A stretch of DNA of 64,000 nucleotides from positions 3,844,001 through 3,908,000 of the forward strand of contig JAPFFF010000012.1 of assembly GCA_039105265.1 (NCBI GenBank), given 5' to 3'. Of this stretch, positions 1 through 10,889 are shown piece by piece (positions within the stretch are counted from its first letter, which is position 1; each line of letters begins with the position of its first letter). Under the pieces are notes generated by a model. That model made no database searches. It saw only the letters and a program-made list of their open reading frames with translations, and was not told the origin of the DNA. A program made the translations under genes and the position numbers. The stretch is from Tritrichomonas musculus. Taxonomy: Eukaryota > Parabasalia > Tritrichomonadida > Tritrichomonadidae.

Positions 1-588
1 TACCTTCAAACCGCGGCTCAGATTAACTACTTTCATGATTCAGAATAATCAGAAAAACGCAAGCTACTAGTTCAAAAGCATTCATGCTTTCTTATTGGCT
101 CTTATGCAAAGATAACAATACCTTCAAACCGCGGCTCAGATTAACTACTTTCATGATTCAGAATAATCAGAAAAACGCAAGCTACTAGTTCAAAAGCATT
201 CATGCTTTCTTATTGGCTCTTATGCAAAGATAACAATACCTTCAAACCGCGGCTCAGATTAACTACTTTCATGATTCAGAATAATCAGAAAAACGCAAGC
301 TACTAGTTCAAAAGCATTCATGCTTTCTTATTGCTCTTATGCAAAGATAACAATACCTTCAAACCGCGGCTCAGATTAACTACTTTCATGATTCAGAATA
401 ATCAGAAAAACGCAAGCTACTAGTTCAAAAGCATTCATGCTTTCTTATTGCTCTTATGCAAAGATAACAATACCTTCAAACCGCGGCTCAGATTAACTAC
501 TTTCATGATTCAGAATAATCAGAAAAACGCAAGCTACTAGTTCAAAAGCATTCATGCTTTCTTATTGCTTTTATGCAAAGATGACAAT
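1..588. repeat. 118/117-bp tandem repeat array, 5 copies
   Basis: Five head-to-tail copies start at 1, 119, 237, 354 and 471. The first two units are 118 bp; the later ones are 117 bp because one G is missing from a GG. Copies are otherwise almost identical until the last diverges near 570. Each unit carries a CCGCGG core and a short hairpin (AAAGCAT-TC-ATGCTTT). The array is cut by the window edge, so its full length is unknown. It ends about 100 bp before a transposase start, so it could be a subterminal or terminal array of that element, or an unrelated satellite. Confidence 0.95.
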
Positions 589-686
589 ACTTTAATAATT
601 TTATTTAATCACTTAACCCTTTTTTTTACGAATCGTTACAATTCAGAACGTTTATTTATTTTAATATTTTTAAACGAACCTTAAAT

Positions 687-3593
687 ATGTGTTCATTTTT
701 TATCAACATAAAAGATATCAATCAATTACTAATTGATAAAGAAATTCAAACAACTGGTCTCATTGGTTTCTTTGATAAGAAGTTTTTAGATGTTTATTGT
801 TATGCTCCAAATGAAGTATTCCCAATCAAAATAAAGGTCACACATTGCTCATCAGAAATTCCTATTCTAGGACAAGTTATTAATATAAAAGGTGTCGTAA
901 GAAAAGCAGATTCTCAAAGCCTATATATTGAATCTCATTCAATTGAAAAAAGTTCAAAAGAGGAAGCAACACTGAAAGGTGTTTTATTATCACCGTTAAC
1001 AAAAACTCAGGATAATTTAGCTGAAATGCAATTTACACATATAGCTGATATTGATTCATCATATATTGGAAAAGAAATTAAAACAATTGGAATTGTTTAC
1101 TATTATAATGATAAATATATAACTGTTTATTCATATAAAAGCAAAAACGATAAAGCCAAGAAAATCAAAATACAAAACTATTTTACTTATCAAATACAAG
1201 TCAATTCTGTTCTCTTAGTAATTGGTAATGTACGTTTCAAACAAGAAGACAATTTTTATATAATACCATCAAAGGTCGATTTGATTACCGAAGCAGAAGC
1301 TATCTCAAAAGGATTTATCCTTCATATAATTCCTGAAAAGCCTTTTGTTGTTACATTTGATGAAGAAGAAGATGATGAAGAAAGTAAACAGATTTCATTC
1401 TTTGCAAAAGAGCCAAAAGATTTTAAAGAATTTTATACGGACGAGCCAGATCAATTATTTGGTTTTCTTCAACAACAAGCAAATAAAGAAGGTTTTCAGA
1501 TAGTCAAACCTTGTGGATTAAGTTCAAATGATCATGCAGCTCTTAGATGTAATCTTCACTCAAAGAATAAGAATCCAAACTTAAACACTAATTGTCCTTT
1601 TATTTGTAATATACAGAGAGTAAAAAATCCAAAAGGTGGTTTCAGGTGGCATGTATCTTCAATTATTAATATTCATAACCATTTGCTGCATCCTCTCAAT
1701 TTCGTTCATTCAATACTTAGTGAAAAGAAAAAAAGTCTCATCCGTTCCTTGTATTCATCTGGGGTAAATTATGGCATTATATCAAATTTTATTAAATTAA
1801 GGTATAACATTGATATTAGTAGAAATCAAATACGATCACTTTGCGCAGCAAGTAAAAGGGAAAGAACCTTGGAAAAAATTGCCGAAACCGAAGAGTTGAA
1901 AGAGTTCATGTATTCAATTGATGGTGTTGTCAGGTTTGATCAATATAGAGATAAATATGGTTACATGCATAGAAAAGCAGTTGCAACTTTTACACGACAG
2001 GAGCTTGAAAATTTACGAGACTTTGGTGATTTTATTGCAGTAGACCCAACCTTTGCTACATCGAGCAGTCATTGGTCATTAATTCCTTTAACAGTTGTTG
2101 GTTCCGATAGAGATATAAGAAGTGCTGGTATTATATTTCGTTCAAATACTCAAGAAGACAGATTTAGATGGATCCTAAAAATACTACTCACTGAATTGCC
2201 CTCAAAAGATAAGTTACAAACGATATGTTCTGATGATGATTCAGGTTTAAATTGTGCCTTTAGAGTTCTATTAAATGATGATATAAATGATGATTTTCAT
2301 ACCAAGGTTAGACGTTTAAACAGAGTAATATGCTTTTGGCATAAAATTTCTAATTTCATCACATTTCTAAATGGCTTATCTTTGCCAGAAGATAAAGTTG
2401 CTAAATATTTGAAGTACTTTAAGAAAATGGGACAATCTCGTGACTACGATGTTGCTATAAGTTGTTATAAGAAGTTAGAAGGAAAATCTAAATTAGCTAC
2501 ATATATGATAAAGAATATCAAAGATGATTTAAAATACTTTTCAAAAAGTATGCTTCAAACATTCAATTGTGGTTACAATACAAGTTCTATTGCAGAATCT
2601 ACAAACAGTAGACTTAAAAATTTGTTTCCTGATCAAAGATCATTATCATTAAAGGAAATAAGAGTGGCTCTGATCAATGCAGAAAGACTTTCAAGTTTAT
2701 CCAAACAATACATATGTGGAATAAAGCCAAGAAAGGTTAAAGATCAAATACTTATATCATTGATAGAAAAATTTAATATCGCAGAAAATATAGCTAGTGC
2801 AATTTGTAATTCAATAATAAATGCAGAAGATTTATCAATTAGGTTCATAGATGACGCACAGACTCAAGCAGAAGTTATAGAGAAAGATCCAACTTTCGAA
2901 GATATCTATCAAGAAAAGTTTTTAGTTACAATGTCAGGATGCTCTTGTAAGAAACAGATACAAACAGGTATACCTTGTAAGCATTTTATTAAGTTCCTCA
3001 ATGAAAAGAATTTAAATGTCATTAATTACATACAAGTATCAGAAAGATGGACAAGAACAAAACCAAATGAAAGGATTGAAATCAAACTTGTTGATGAAGT
3101 TCAAGTAGAGAAAAGTTCATTTATACCAGTTACACAGATGGATAGATATATTTCACTCAAGAATTTATGTCTCCAAATCATGAATTTTGCATCACAGTCA
3201 CAGAATAGATATTCAGTTGCTAAAGAAAAACTTGATGAACTATATGAACAACTTCAAAATATCGAAAGAATTATAGATGATGTACACCCTCAGCCAGGAA
3301 GGCCTCACAAATCAACAAATTTAGCAAATTGGAATAAAATTGATCCTTGTAAACTCTGTGGTAAACCTCACTCAACAAAAAGATGTCCAAGAAGAAATGA
3401 ATTTTTAACATATATACCAAAAGACTATATTAATGATTCAGACAAGAAATATAGCTGCTCTCTTTGTGGATTAAAAGGTCATAGAATAGATAAATGTTTC
3501 GTAAAGGCTGCATGGTTAAAGGCAATTAAGGGTAAAGTTGGCTTTTCTCAACTTTTCCCCACTTTTTGTAATATCTTTCAAAATATTCTATGA
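687..3593 (+). CDS. MULE/FAR1-type transposase with SWIM finger and N-terminal OB-like domains
   Basis: A 968-aa protein starting at an ATG. Residues ~1-90 and ~115-205 look like two OB folds. An acidic run (~225-235) follows, then a FAR1/WRKY-GCM1-like zinc region (~255-345, ending in HNH-type histidines). A MULE DDE core has VDPTFA with Asp near 453, CSDDDSG near 515 and IAEST with Glu near 637. A SWIM finger (CSC near 752, CKHF near 764) and two C-terminal zinc knuckles (CKLCGKPH ~887; CSLCGLKGH ~923) complete it. In this family such proteins cut and paste Mutator-like DNA transposons in the nucleus. The frame is intact and all three acidic residues are present, so it may be active or domesticated. 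No matching terminal inverted repeats were found around it. The MULE assignment is firm; the OB calls are by pattern only. Confidence 0.88.
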   Translation: MCSFFINIKDINQLLIDKEIQTTGLIGFFDKKFLDVYCYAPNEVFPIKIKVTHCSSEIPILGQVINIKGVVRKADSQSLYIESHSIEKSSKEEATLKGVLLSPLTKTQDNLAEMQFTHIADIDSSYIGKEIKTIGIVYYYNDKYITVYSYKSKNDKAKKIKIQNYFTYQIQVNSVLLVIGNVRFKQEDNFYIIPSKVDLITEAEAISKGFILHIIPEKPFVVTFDEEEDDEESKQISFFAKEPKDFKEFYTDEPDQLFGFLQQQANKEGFQIVKPCGLSSNDHAALRCNLHSKNKNPNLNTNCPFICNIQRVKNPKGGFRWHVSSIINIHNHLLHPLNFVHSILSEKKKSLIRSLYSSGVNYGIISNFIKLRYNIDISRNQIRSLCAASKRERTLEKIAETEELKEFMYSIDGVVRFDQYRDKYGYMHRKAVATFTRQELENLRDFGDFIAVDPTFATSSSHWSLIPLTVVGSDRDIRSAGIIFRSNTQEDRFRWILKILLTELPSKDKLQTICSDDDSGLNCAFRVLLNDDINDDFHTKVRRLNRVICFWHKISNFITFLNGLSLPEDKVAKYLKYFKKMGQSRDYDVAISCYKKLEGKSKLATYMIKNIKDDLKYFSKSMLQTFNCGYNTSSIAESTNSRLKNLFPDQRSLSLKEIRVALINAERLSSLSKQYICGIKPRKVKDQILISLIEKFNIAENIASAICNSIINAEDLSIRFIDDAQTQAEVIEKDPTFEDIYQEKFLVTMSGCSCKKQIQTGIPCKHFIKFLNEKNLNVINYIQVSERWTRTKPNERIEIKLVDEVQVEKSSFIPVTQMDRYISLKNLCLQIMNFASQSQNRYSVAKEKLDELYEQLQNIERIIDDVHPQPGRPHKSTNLANWNKIDPCKLCGKPHSTKRCPRRNEFLTYIPKDYINDSDKKYSCSLCGLKGHRIDKCFVKAAWLKAIKGKVGFSQLFPTFCNIFQNIL

Positions 3594-5114
3594 GTTTTTG
3601 CTAATGGCAAATTAGAAATTCCTTTAAAATATGATAAATATTTATATATCTTTTCAAATAAAAATTTTAAATTAATTATTTTATATATATATACATTAAT
3701 ATATATATTTGATTTGTTTAATGTTTTGTTAAAATATATTTTATATTATAAACAAGAGAATTTGTAAAAATATCAATTTTTTTACATTTCAATTGCCTCA
3801 AATAATTGAATAAAAAAAACATTCTTTCAAAAAATTGAGAATATTTTTCATTTATATAAAAATACTTTTATTTAGCCATTTTGAATATCTATAAATATAT
3901 ATGATATCTAAATATTTAATATATTTTGTTGCGTGCTAATATACAATTATAGATTATATTTGTTCAAAAATTAAACATAATTGTCAGATTATCTCTATAT
4001 TTTTCTGGCATAAAGAATTAAATATTATATCTAGGTAATAAATATAATATTATATGACATAGATTGATCAAATATCTTTATTTTATGCCAGTATTTATAA
4101 ATTAAATTAATTAAATTTTTATCAAATACTCCAATGATATGATTATTAATGTAATATTTATAAATATAACATTATAAATAAATATTAATAGTTGATCCAA
4201 TTTATATCCAAAGATACTAATAAAAAAATAATCAAATAAATTCTATATATTATATTTCAGTTTTTGAATTAAAATAAGGGTTAGCACTCTCAAAATTAGT
4301 AATTCTTTCTCACAAATTGTATAAATATTATCATGCAAATATAACTATTATTTTGATTGATTATATTAATTAATAAAAAACAAATCTGTTATAAATTTCA
4401 TATTTTGAGAAAAAATTAATAATTTAAACTGATTTTGAATTCATATGTTTTTATCTCTTTATATAGTTAATTAGCATATTATCAATATTATTAATTAAAC
4501 ATATATATAAATTGTTTATATATATATATCAAATATATATATGTAATATAATTTTTTTTAAGGATCTTGAAATAAAAAACTTTAAATAAAAAAAAAAACG
4601 ATTACTTTTTTCGATTATTTATCATTTGGGAAAATTCAAATTTGAATTCTCCAAATTCGAACAAAGAGTCCATGAACAGCAATCAAAATACCAAAAAAAA
4701 ATCAACAAAAGAGTCTAACCTTTCATATTCTTTCAGTTTTTTCAAATCCATATGTATATCCCATACAATAGGTTCTTGACCAAACGCCAGTTATACTACT
4801 ATTGATCTCCTATTTATCTCTAGTTTCATATCCAAGTGTTAAAAACCTCTAGAAATGCTTCTATCATCCATATTTTTCAATATTTTTTTTCTTTTATTTT
4901 CATAAGATTAAAAATGTAAACCATAGAAAAATACATATAATTTGTATAAACTTTTGAATTTTATTTTTTTTTTATTTTTAAAATATCTCTTATAGAATAA
5001 ATAGATTTATATAAACATAATAAAGCAAAAGATATGGAGAATAAAAAGTAAATAAATGTAATAAGAAGAATGTTTATTATCAAATAATTGTTTGATGATC
5101 ATCAATTGATTTCG
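3594..5114. other. A+T-rich spacer between two transposase genes
   Basis: No credible coding frame. The sequence is mostly low-complexity A+T, with runs of TATATA near 3680-3710 and 4500-4545. The stretch 4620-4870 is more complex and could be eroded coding sequence or an element end, but no family is recognisable. Confidence 0.6.
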
Positions 5115-6593
5115 TCAAACAAGCTTAAAAGAAAATCTTTTTTGAATTAAAATGTTCATGTTGACTAGTCTGGTTACCTGCGATCTAATTACGAATTGAG
5201 GTCGAGCATATTTGCTTGTGTCAAAGTATGTAGTAATATATTTCATTATTTTGTTGTACGGCACAAATGGCTTATCTTCAGTGGCTAATGCTGATATAGC
5301 ATCAATAATCAATTGCTGTACGGGTGAAAACTTCCCTTTTCGTCTTTTGTTTCGCACATCCATTGAAGAAATATCTTCAAGCATGTCATCAGCATAATTG
5401 TGTACCATCTTATCTTTTGAACTGACTTTGTACTTATTGGCTTTTATTTTTCTTTTGATTGCTCTTTTCTTTTTATATGCATCTGTTTTTGTTGTTGTGG
5501 CTTTCTTTCTTTTTGTTTCTACCAAAGCTTTTTCATGTAACATTACATGATTAGGAAGTGTTAACTGAAAAGAATCAAAGATCGCTTTTTTCCAATATGG
5601 AACATTCCATTTGATGATTGATACATATGCACGGATTCTCCAGCTAATTCTAAAGGCTGTGTTTTTGCTGGCTATTGAAGCACGAGAATGGTTAAACGAC
5701 TCAATTGGGTTGGTAGTATACTCTGGATCAACTTTACTAAATGTATCAGATATGTCTGAGATTAATTCATCTAGTGTTTTTAATGCTTTAGCATTATATT
5801 CTGGGTCCAGATCCTCATGTTCAATAAAATAGTTTGGCATGCTTTCCCATTTCTGGAGTTTTTCTTCATTATTAAAATTTTTGTCATGTAGTAAAATTGA
5901 AAAAAAATTTTGAATTAATTCATTAAGGTTTTTCAAATCTTGATCGTTCATGCAAATTTGATTTATAATTTTCTTGGTTTTTTTGCATAAATGATTTGTG
6001 TCAAATTTAATTTTGGCAAGAGGAAGTTTTTCTGATATTAATTTATGATCTGTGAGATCGCAATCATGAATGAAAGTTAGATTGCTTAAGGAGTCTATTT
6101 GTGTCCTTTCGATGATATGGTTCAATGAAATGCCTTCCATATTTTTTGAATGCTTTTCTGTGGAACTTAAAGAGGCAGCTTGTTCTTTCCCATGGTGAAC
6201 AAGATGGAAACAAATAATGAAGTTAGTCTTTAAATCCATTAAAATTCCAAGGCAGTGTTGACCATTTCTTCGGTGGCTCCACGAAGCATCGAAGCCTAAT
6301 TTTATTTGAGTGGTTTTTTTCAGTTCATCCAATTTTTCTTGGCAAACTTTTTCGGCTAAATCTCTGAGTACAATATCAATTAAAAACAAGTAATCATAAT
6401 ATATTGTTCTTGATATTATGTATTTCTCTGTCATAGAACAATAAGATTCAATTCCTTCATAGCCATATCCATTGATAATGATTGATAATATCTCTTTCAA
6501 GTTTCTTTTGATCTTTTCAATGTTTTTTGGTTTGTGTACATTTCTTTCTAATAATTCTTGAAAAGTTGAATGTCTTAATGTATGTTGATTCAT
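5115..6593 (-). CDS. DDE transposase (Kolobok/Mutator-like) with C-terminal linker-histone H15-like domain
   Basis: The open frame extends to 6602, but its first codon there is TTG. The first ATG is at 6593, giving 492 aa. The DDE-like core shows FDASW (Asp ~102), HDCD (~177-179), DTNHLCK (~198) and NPIESFNHSRA (Glu ~298), the layout of Kolobok/Mutator-type transposases. Residues ~360-418 are a Lys/Arg-rich linker. Residues ~420-490 read like an H1/H5 winged helix: IIDAISAL, then YNKIMKYI, then VTRLVNMNILIQ and a closing FSFKL. Such a domain would bind linker DNA or nucleosomes, which is inference. The frame is undamaged. No clear terminal inverted repeats or TTAA duplications were found. It could be a live transposon gene or a captured host gene. 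Confidence 0.75.
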   Translation of the reverse strand: MNQHTLRHSTFQELLERNVHKPKNIEKIKRNLKEILSIIINGYGYEGIESYCSMTEKYIISRTIYYDYLFLIDIVLRDLAEKVCQEKLDELKKTTQIKLGFDASWSHRRNGQHCLGILMDLKTNFIICFHLVHHGKEQAASLSSTEKHSKNMEGISLNHIIERTQIDSLSNLTFIHDCDLTDHKLISEKLPLAKIKFDTNHLCKKTKKIINQICMNDQDLKNLNELIQNFFSILLHDKNFNNEEKLQKWESMPNYFIEHEDLDPEYNAKALKTLDELISDISDTFSKVDPEYTTNPIESFNHSRASIASKNTAFRISWRIRAYVSIIKWNVPYWKKAIFDSFQLTLPNHVMLHEKALVETKRKKATTTKTDAYKKKRAIKRKIKANKYKVSSKDKMVHNYADDMLEDISSMDVRNKRRKGKFSPVQQLIIDAISALATEDKPFVPYNKIMKYITTYFDTSKYARPQFVIRSQVTRLVNMNILIQKRFSFKLV

Positions 6594-6602
6594 GAAAAAC
6601 AA

Positions 6603-9519
6603 TAAAAGTGAAGTAAATATAAACTAAAATTTTTGAACTTCACAAAAAGTCATAAGTAATAAAATTTTCTTTGAAATTTTCACAACTTTCTCAAAAGTCA
6701 GAACATAGATAATTGAATGTTAATTTTTTATTATTTCATTCAATTGTTTCTATCTTAAAAAATAAATCATAATAAAAAATGCTTTTGTTCTACAAATATG
6801 CATGACAAATTTGTATATATATTAATTCAATGATAAAGTATTTTGAAAATGCTGCATTAAGTTATTTTAATTAAAATTATTAAGAGGATATTTGAATTCA
6901 TATAACTTTTCAATAATTTCAAAGCCTATGAGAATATATTTTCAATAAAGTTTTGTATAAAAAAAAATAAATCTAATTCAAAACTTTATATTTATATTAT
7001 TTCATTTTTAACCATATTTCCATTAACATATTATCGATAATTTTTTTTTTTACTTTTTAATACTTTTTTTAAAAGGATTGTCTCAAATTTTTATTTTTTT
7101 AATAATCTTGCTTGATATGTACTATTTTCAAATTCAAATTAAATAAAAAATAAGGAATATAAAAAAATTCTTACAATTTTAGAGAGGAATAATCGAAGAT
7201 AATCCAATTTTATGAATTTTTTCTAAAAAGAAAATATTTGATAAATCTATAAAAAAGCATGAATAGATATTCACGCTTTTTAATATTTCAGGATTTATCA
7301 AAAAGTTTCTCATTGACCGTGTATAAACTGAAAAAGTTCTAAAAACTATTTTCAGATAAACTTTTTCTAATTACTCAGCCAATTAAAAATAGAAATTAAA
7401 ATCATCTAAATAAAAAAAAAAAAGTAAAATGTTAAAAAAAAATTTTTTTGCCTGAAATAAAAAATTGATTTTAAAAACATCTTATATTTATGACCATATT
7501 ACTAGATATCAAATAATTTATTTAAAATTGTTATTATTATTATAAGATATGCTTATTTATATATATTTCCAAAAATTGAAATAAAAACCTAAAATTATTT
7601 TTAATACTATTCAATTGTATCAAAAGTTAAAATAATTAAAATGGCCATTATCACGATTTAAATAGTGATAAAATGATATATTCATTTTAATTTATTATAA
7701 TTAAATAATATAATAAGTATATTATATGTTAGTAAATATATTAATTAATATAATAAATAGATAAGAGCAATAATAAATTTTAGTTAAAATTTTAATTTTA
7801 ATTCAAATTTTACAATTATCCATTATTTTTATAAAAACTGATTTCATTCCAAAACGCTTTTTTTTCGTTTTCAAGGCAATATATTGATTTCAAAATCAAA
7901 TTAGGGTATTTGTTATGCAGTATTAAATACGATAAAAACATTTTATTACGAAATGCTGCAATTTTCATTATCCAAATTTTTCAATTGTTTGCTTTTCAAC
8001 TATTGTATCAAGCATTTTTAATCAATACATTTGGTATCGATTATATATACACTTTAATGATTTCTAACAATTCTCCTTCTACAAGAGCCGACTTGAAAAA
8101 TAAAAATTTTCATGTTGTAAAATCAAAATTATTTTATCCCTACCAAAAAAATGTATTTTTTAGTGTTGACATCAAATATGGATGTAAAATATTCATATTA
8201 AAAAAATATTTCATCCAAATTCCATGAGGACTAGCAGATCAAGAATTGGTGTTTTCAAAATTATAAAAAAATTCATTATTTCTCATCATCTACGTAGCAT
8301 TGTTTAACAATAATTGACAAATATTTATAGATGCATGGCATATATATATAATATCATAATTTTATTAATAAAAAACCATTCAAGTAATAATTGCATAATC
8401 CTAATTTTTGTTATTTTATTTTTTTCCTTTTTTATTCATTTTTCTGAGAAAAATACAAAATTTAGAATATTTTACGTTCATCTGTGTTGATTAGAAGTTG
8501 AAAATTTGATTTGATAGCTCTGTGGAGCTCCTTTTTTTCTGTACATTTGAATGCCCCTCAGAAAAGATTGAATTTGCATAGAAATAAATTCAATGATCAT
8601 ACAATTCATTCAAGCAGCACATAGAATAAATTAAAAGATTTCAAAAAAAAGAAAAGCCAACTTTACCCTTAAGGATGGATTATTAGAACCATTAGGCTGA
8701 ATATAAGTTCAGTACTTTCTAAAAGAATTTTTGAGCTTTCCTTTTATATTTAGAACATTCTTTTTTTCTTTTTCTTTTTTTTTTTTTTGCAAGAATCTAC
8801 CTTTTGCTTGCTTTGCTCAGAGAAATATAAGAAATGGTCATTTTTCACCTTGACGATCAGACGCTGATATTTTTAAAATGTGCATGTATGTGTATACTGT
8901 TTAATAAATATTTTTTATTTATCTAACTCTATTTGTTTTTAAATGTTTTGTAATGAGATTATTTGTTTTTTCAGAAATTTTCTTTATAATAACATTACCT
9001 CTAAATAATTTCACAAAGAAAGCCCATTATTGTTGAATCTTTTATTATAATATAGTTTCAATAAATTTATATCAATCACTAATTGATGCATTTATATATT
9101 TTTGTGATATTAATAATATTAATAATGTTTTATAATTTATATGAAAATTTATTTTACATTGACGATTATAATATATTGAATCATTCAATGTAGCTAAGTA
9201 TTTTAATGTTAATGATCTTTGATCAGGGAAAAAAAAAAAAAAAAAAAATAATCAAAAAAAAAAAAAAAAAAAAAAAAGATAAAATAGGTAAAAAGTCTTA
9301 CCAAAGTAGGTCAATTTTGACTGAAATATGGCCGTTAGATATAATTTATGAATGATTCATATATTTTTTTTTAAAAAAATTCTTTTTTTTAAAAAAAAGA
9401 AAATAAATTAAAGAAGTGAATAAGAATGTCTGTAAGCACATAAGAATTATTATATTCAAACAAGAATAATTATATATTTATTATTTATCTCAAAATATGC
9501 TTCTTATATTTCAATTATG
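6603..9519. other. Long non-coding A+T-rich region
   Basis: No supported gene in about 2.9 kb. A tight hairpin occurs at 7252-7282 (AAAAAGC ... GCTTTTT around a TGAATA/TATTCA stem). A polypyrimidine tract lies near 8760-8790 and two long A-runs at 9230-9280. The stretch 8470-8860 is less A+T-rich than its surroundings and holds a small AGCTC/GAGCT hairpin near 8515, but no known RNA family is recognised. Confidence 0.6.
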
Positions 9520-9980
9520 CTAGTTATTTTGAGAATCGATATCAAAAACGTCACATTTTTACATATGATACTCGATGATCAGTTTACAAATCTGATACTA
9601 ATATTATCGATTATCAAGATATGAAATGTGATATGAAAATAATTGTAAACTTGATATCAATTTCCGAGATCCCAAACAGATTTATCTTTTTTTATAATTG
9701 GTATTTGTGATTTTAAAATATTTAAAAATAAATAATAGAATGTGCTTATGTTTATTTTAAGATTAAAATCAAAAAAATTCATTCTTTTATATGATATATT
9801 TGAGATTAATTTACATTCATATGTTTATCAAAAAGTTTAAGTGAAAATTCTGATATCAAAAGCTGAGAAAAAAAAGTCTCGATCTCTGAAATCGATCTCA
9901 AGAATCTGTGTAAATTTATGTATCAATATCAAAAAGTTTATTAATTATCAATCTCGAGAGTTCGAGAATCACAAGCCTAA
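9520..9980. mobile_element. Longer diverged relative of the 323-bp MITE
   Basis: This stretch shares several blocks, in the same order and orientation, with the MITE at 11647-11969: the GAATCGATATCAAAAACGTC block near its left end, a central block around TTGGTATTTGTGATTTTA, and the right-end block CTCGATCTCTGAAATCGATC. It is about 140 bp longer and its ends are more eroded (CTAGTTATT at left, CAAGCCTAA at right). No coding capacity is seen. It is probably an older member of the same non-autonomous family. Confidence 0.6.
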
Positions 9981-10029
9981 TCTCTATAACAGATATCAAA
10001 TATCAGTACAAATTTATAATATTGATAAC

Positions 10030-10228
10030 TATCAACTGGTCTCATCTACTTTATTACCAACATTTCTTATTTGATTAACTATATCCTGAGAATATCGATA
10101 TCAGGATTATAAACTGATAATCAATTATCAATCTTGAAAAAATGTCAGTTCTGATATCCATTATCAAAATAGCATGCTTAAAAAAAAGATTGCAAAGTTG
10201 ATGATAAAGTAGATGAGACCAGTTGATA
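10030..10228. repeat. Perfect 25-bp inverted repeat, 149-bp spacer
   Basis: The arm at 10030-10054 is the exact reverse complement of the arm at 10204-10228 (core CTGGTCTCATCTAC). The A+T-rich spacer has no coding capacity. This could be a very small terminal-inverted-repeat element or a foldback remnant. Target duplications are not obvious. Confidence 0.7.
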
Positions 10229-10475
10229 AGATAATCTAATGTAGTAATTAATGAGTCAGTTAATGACACAAGTCAATAAGTCAAAGTTAATGATACAGTT
10301 AATGAGTCATATAATAACAAGAATAAGATAAATGCTTCATACAGCCGGTCTGTGGTGAAAGCGACCACAGGACCATTTGAAAAAGTTTTATAAACGTTTT
10401 TTTTTGGTTTGTTTGTTTGTTTGACATTTTTAGAAAAAAGAGCCATTTTTATGAAGTTTACGGGTGCTTATTGCT

Positions 10476-10751
10476 ATCAATTTCTCAATCTATAATTATC
10501 TGATTGAGAAATTGATGTTTGTCATTCCTTAAATTACTTAAAAGAGCCTAAGTAAATACTTGTAAACTGCATTTAGGAGGTCAATGCGATCAATTTCTCA
10601 AACAGTAATTCTTAGATTCAGAAATTGAATGTTTTATTTCCTTAGTTTACCTGCAAAATCTAAAGAGATGTGCTTTTAAACCTCATATTTTACTTTTGGG
10701 AGATATCTGCTACTAATTTTTCAAATTGATTCACAAATTCAGAATTTAGTA
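10476..10751. repeat. Three spaced 41-nt stem-loops
   Basis: Stem-loops at 10476-10516, 10589-10629 and 10711-10751 are each 41 nt and start 113 and 122 bp apart. The first has a perfect 14-bp stem (ATCAATTTCTCAAT with ATTGAGAAATTGAT). The other two are related but carry mismatches. The flanks between them are also loosely similar, so this is a degenerate repeat of roughly 115-120 bp with a conserved hairpin core. Confidence 0.7.
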
Positions 10752-10889
10752 GTAGTCATCACCTAAATTAGCAATAAAATCTTAAGGCAGCACCTATAAT
10801 ACATTTTTTTTCTACTGTTGTCAACTAGTTTTATAAATGATGATTCTGAATTTCAATTTAATTAGTCAGTTAGTAACAAAGTAAATTAC

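Noticed and set aside
7910-8227. Open frame of 105 codons
   Set aside because: It opens at TTG, is A+T-driven (Ile/Phe/Lys/Asn-rich), and has no initiator or recognisable domain.
9190-9290. Long A-runs that could be a retroposon tail
   Set aside because: No gene-like or tRNA-like body precedes them and no target duplication is visible; simple slippage explains them.
9841-10269. Short frames on both strands (77 and 64 codons)
   Set aside because: They lie in the diverged MITE and the 25-bp inverted repeat, start at non-ATG codons and have biased composition.
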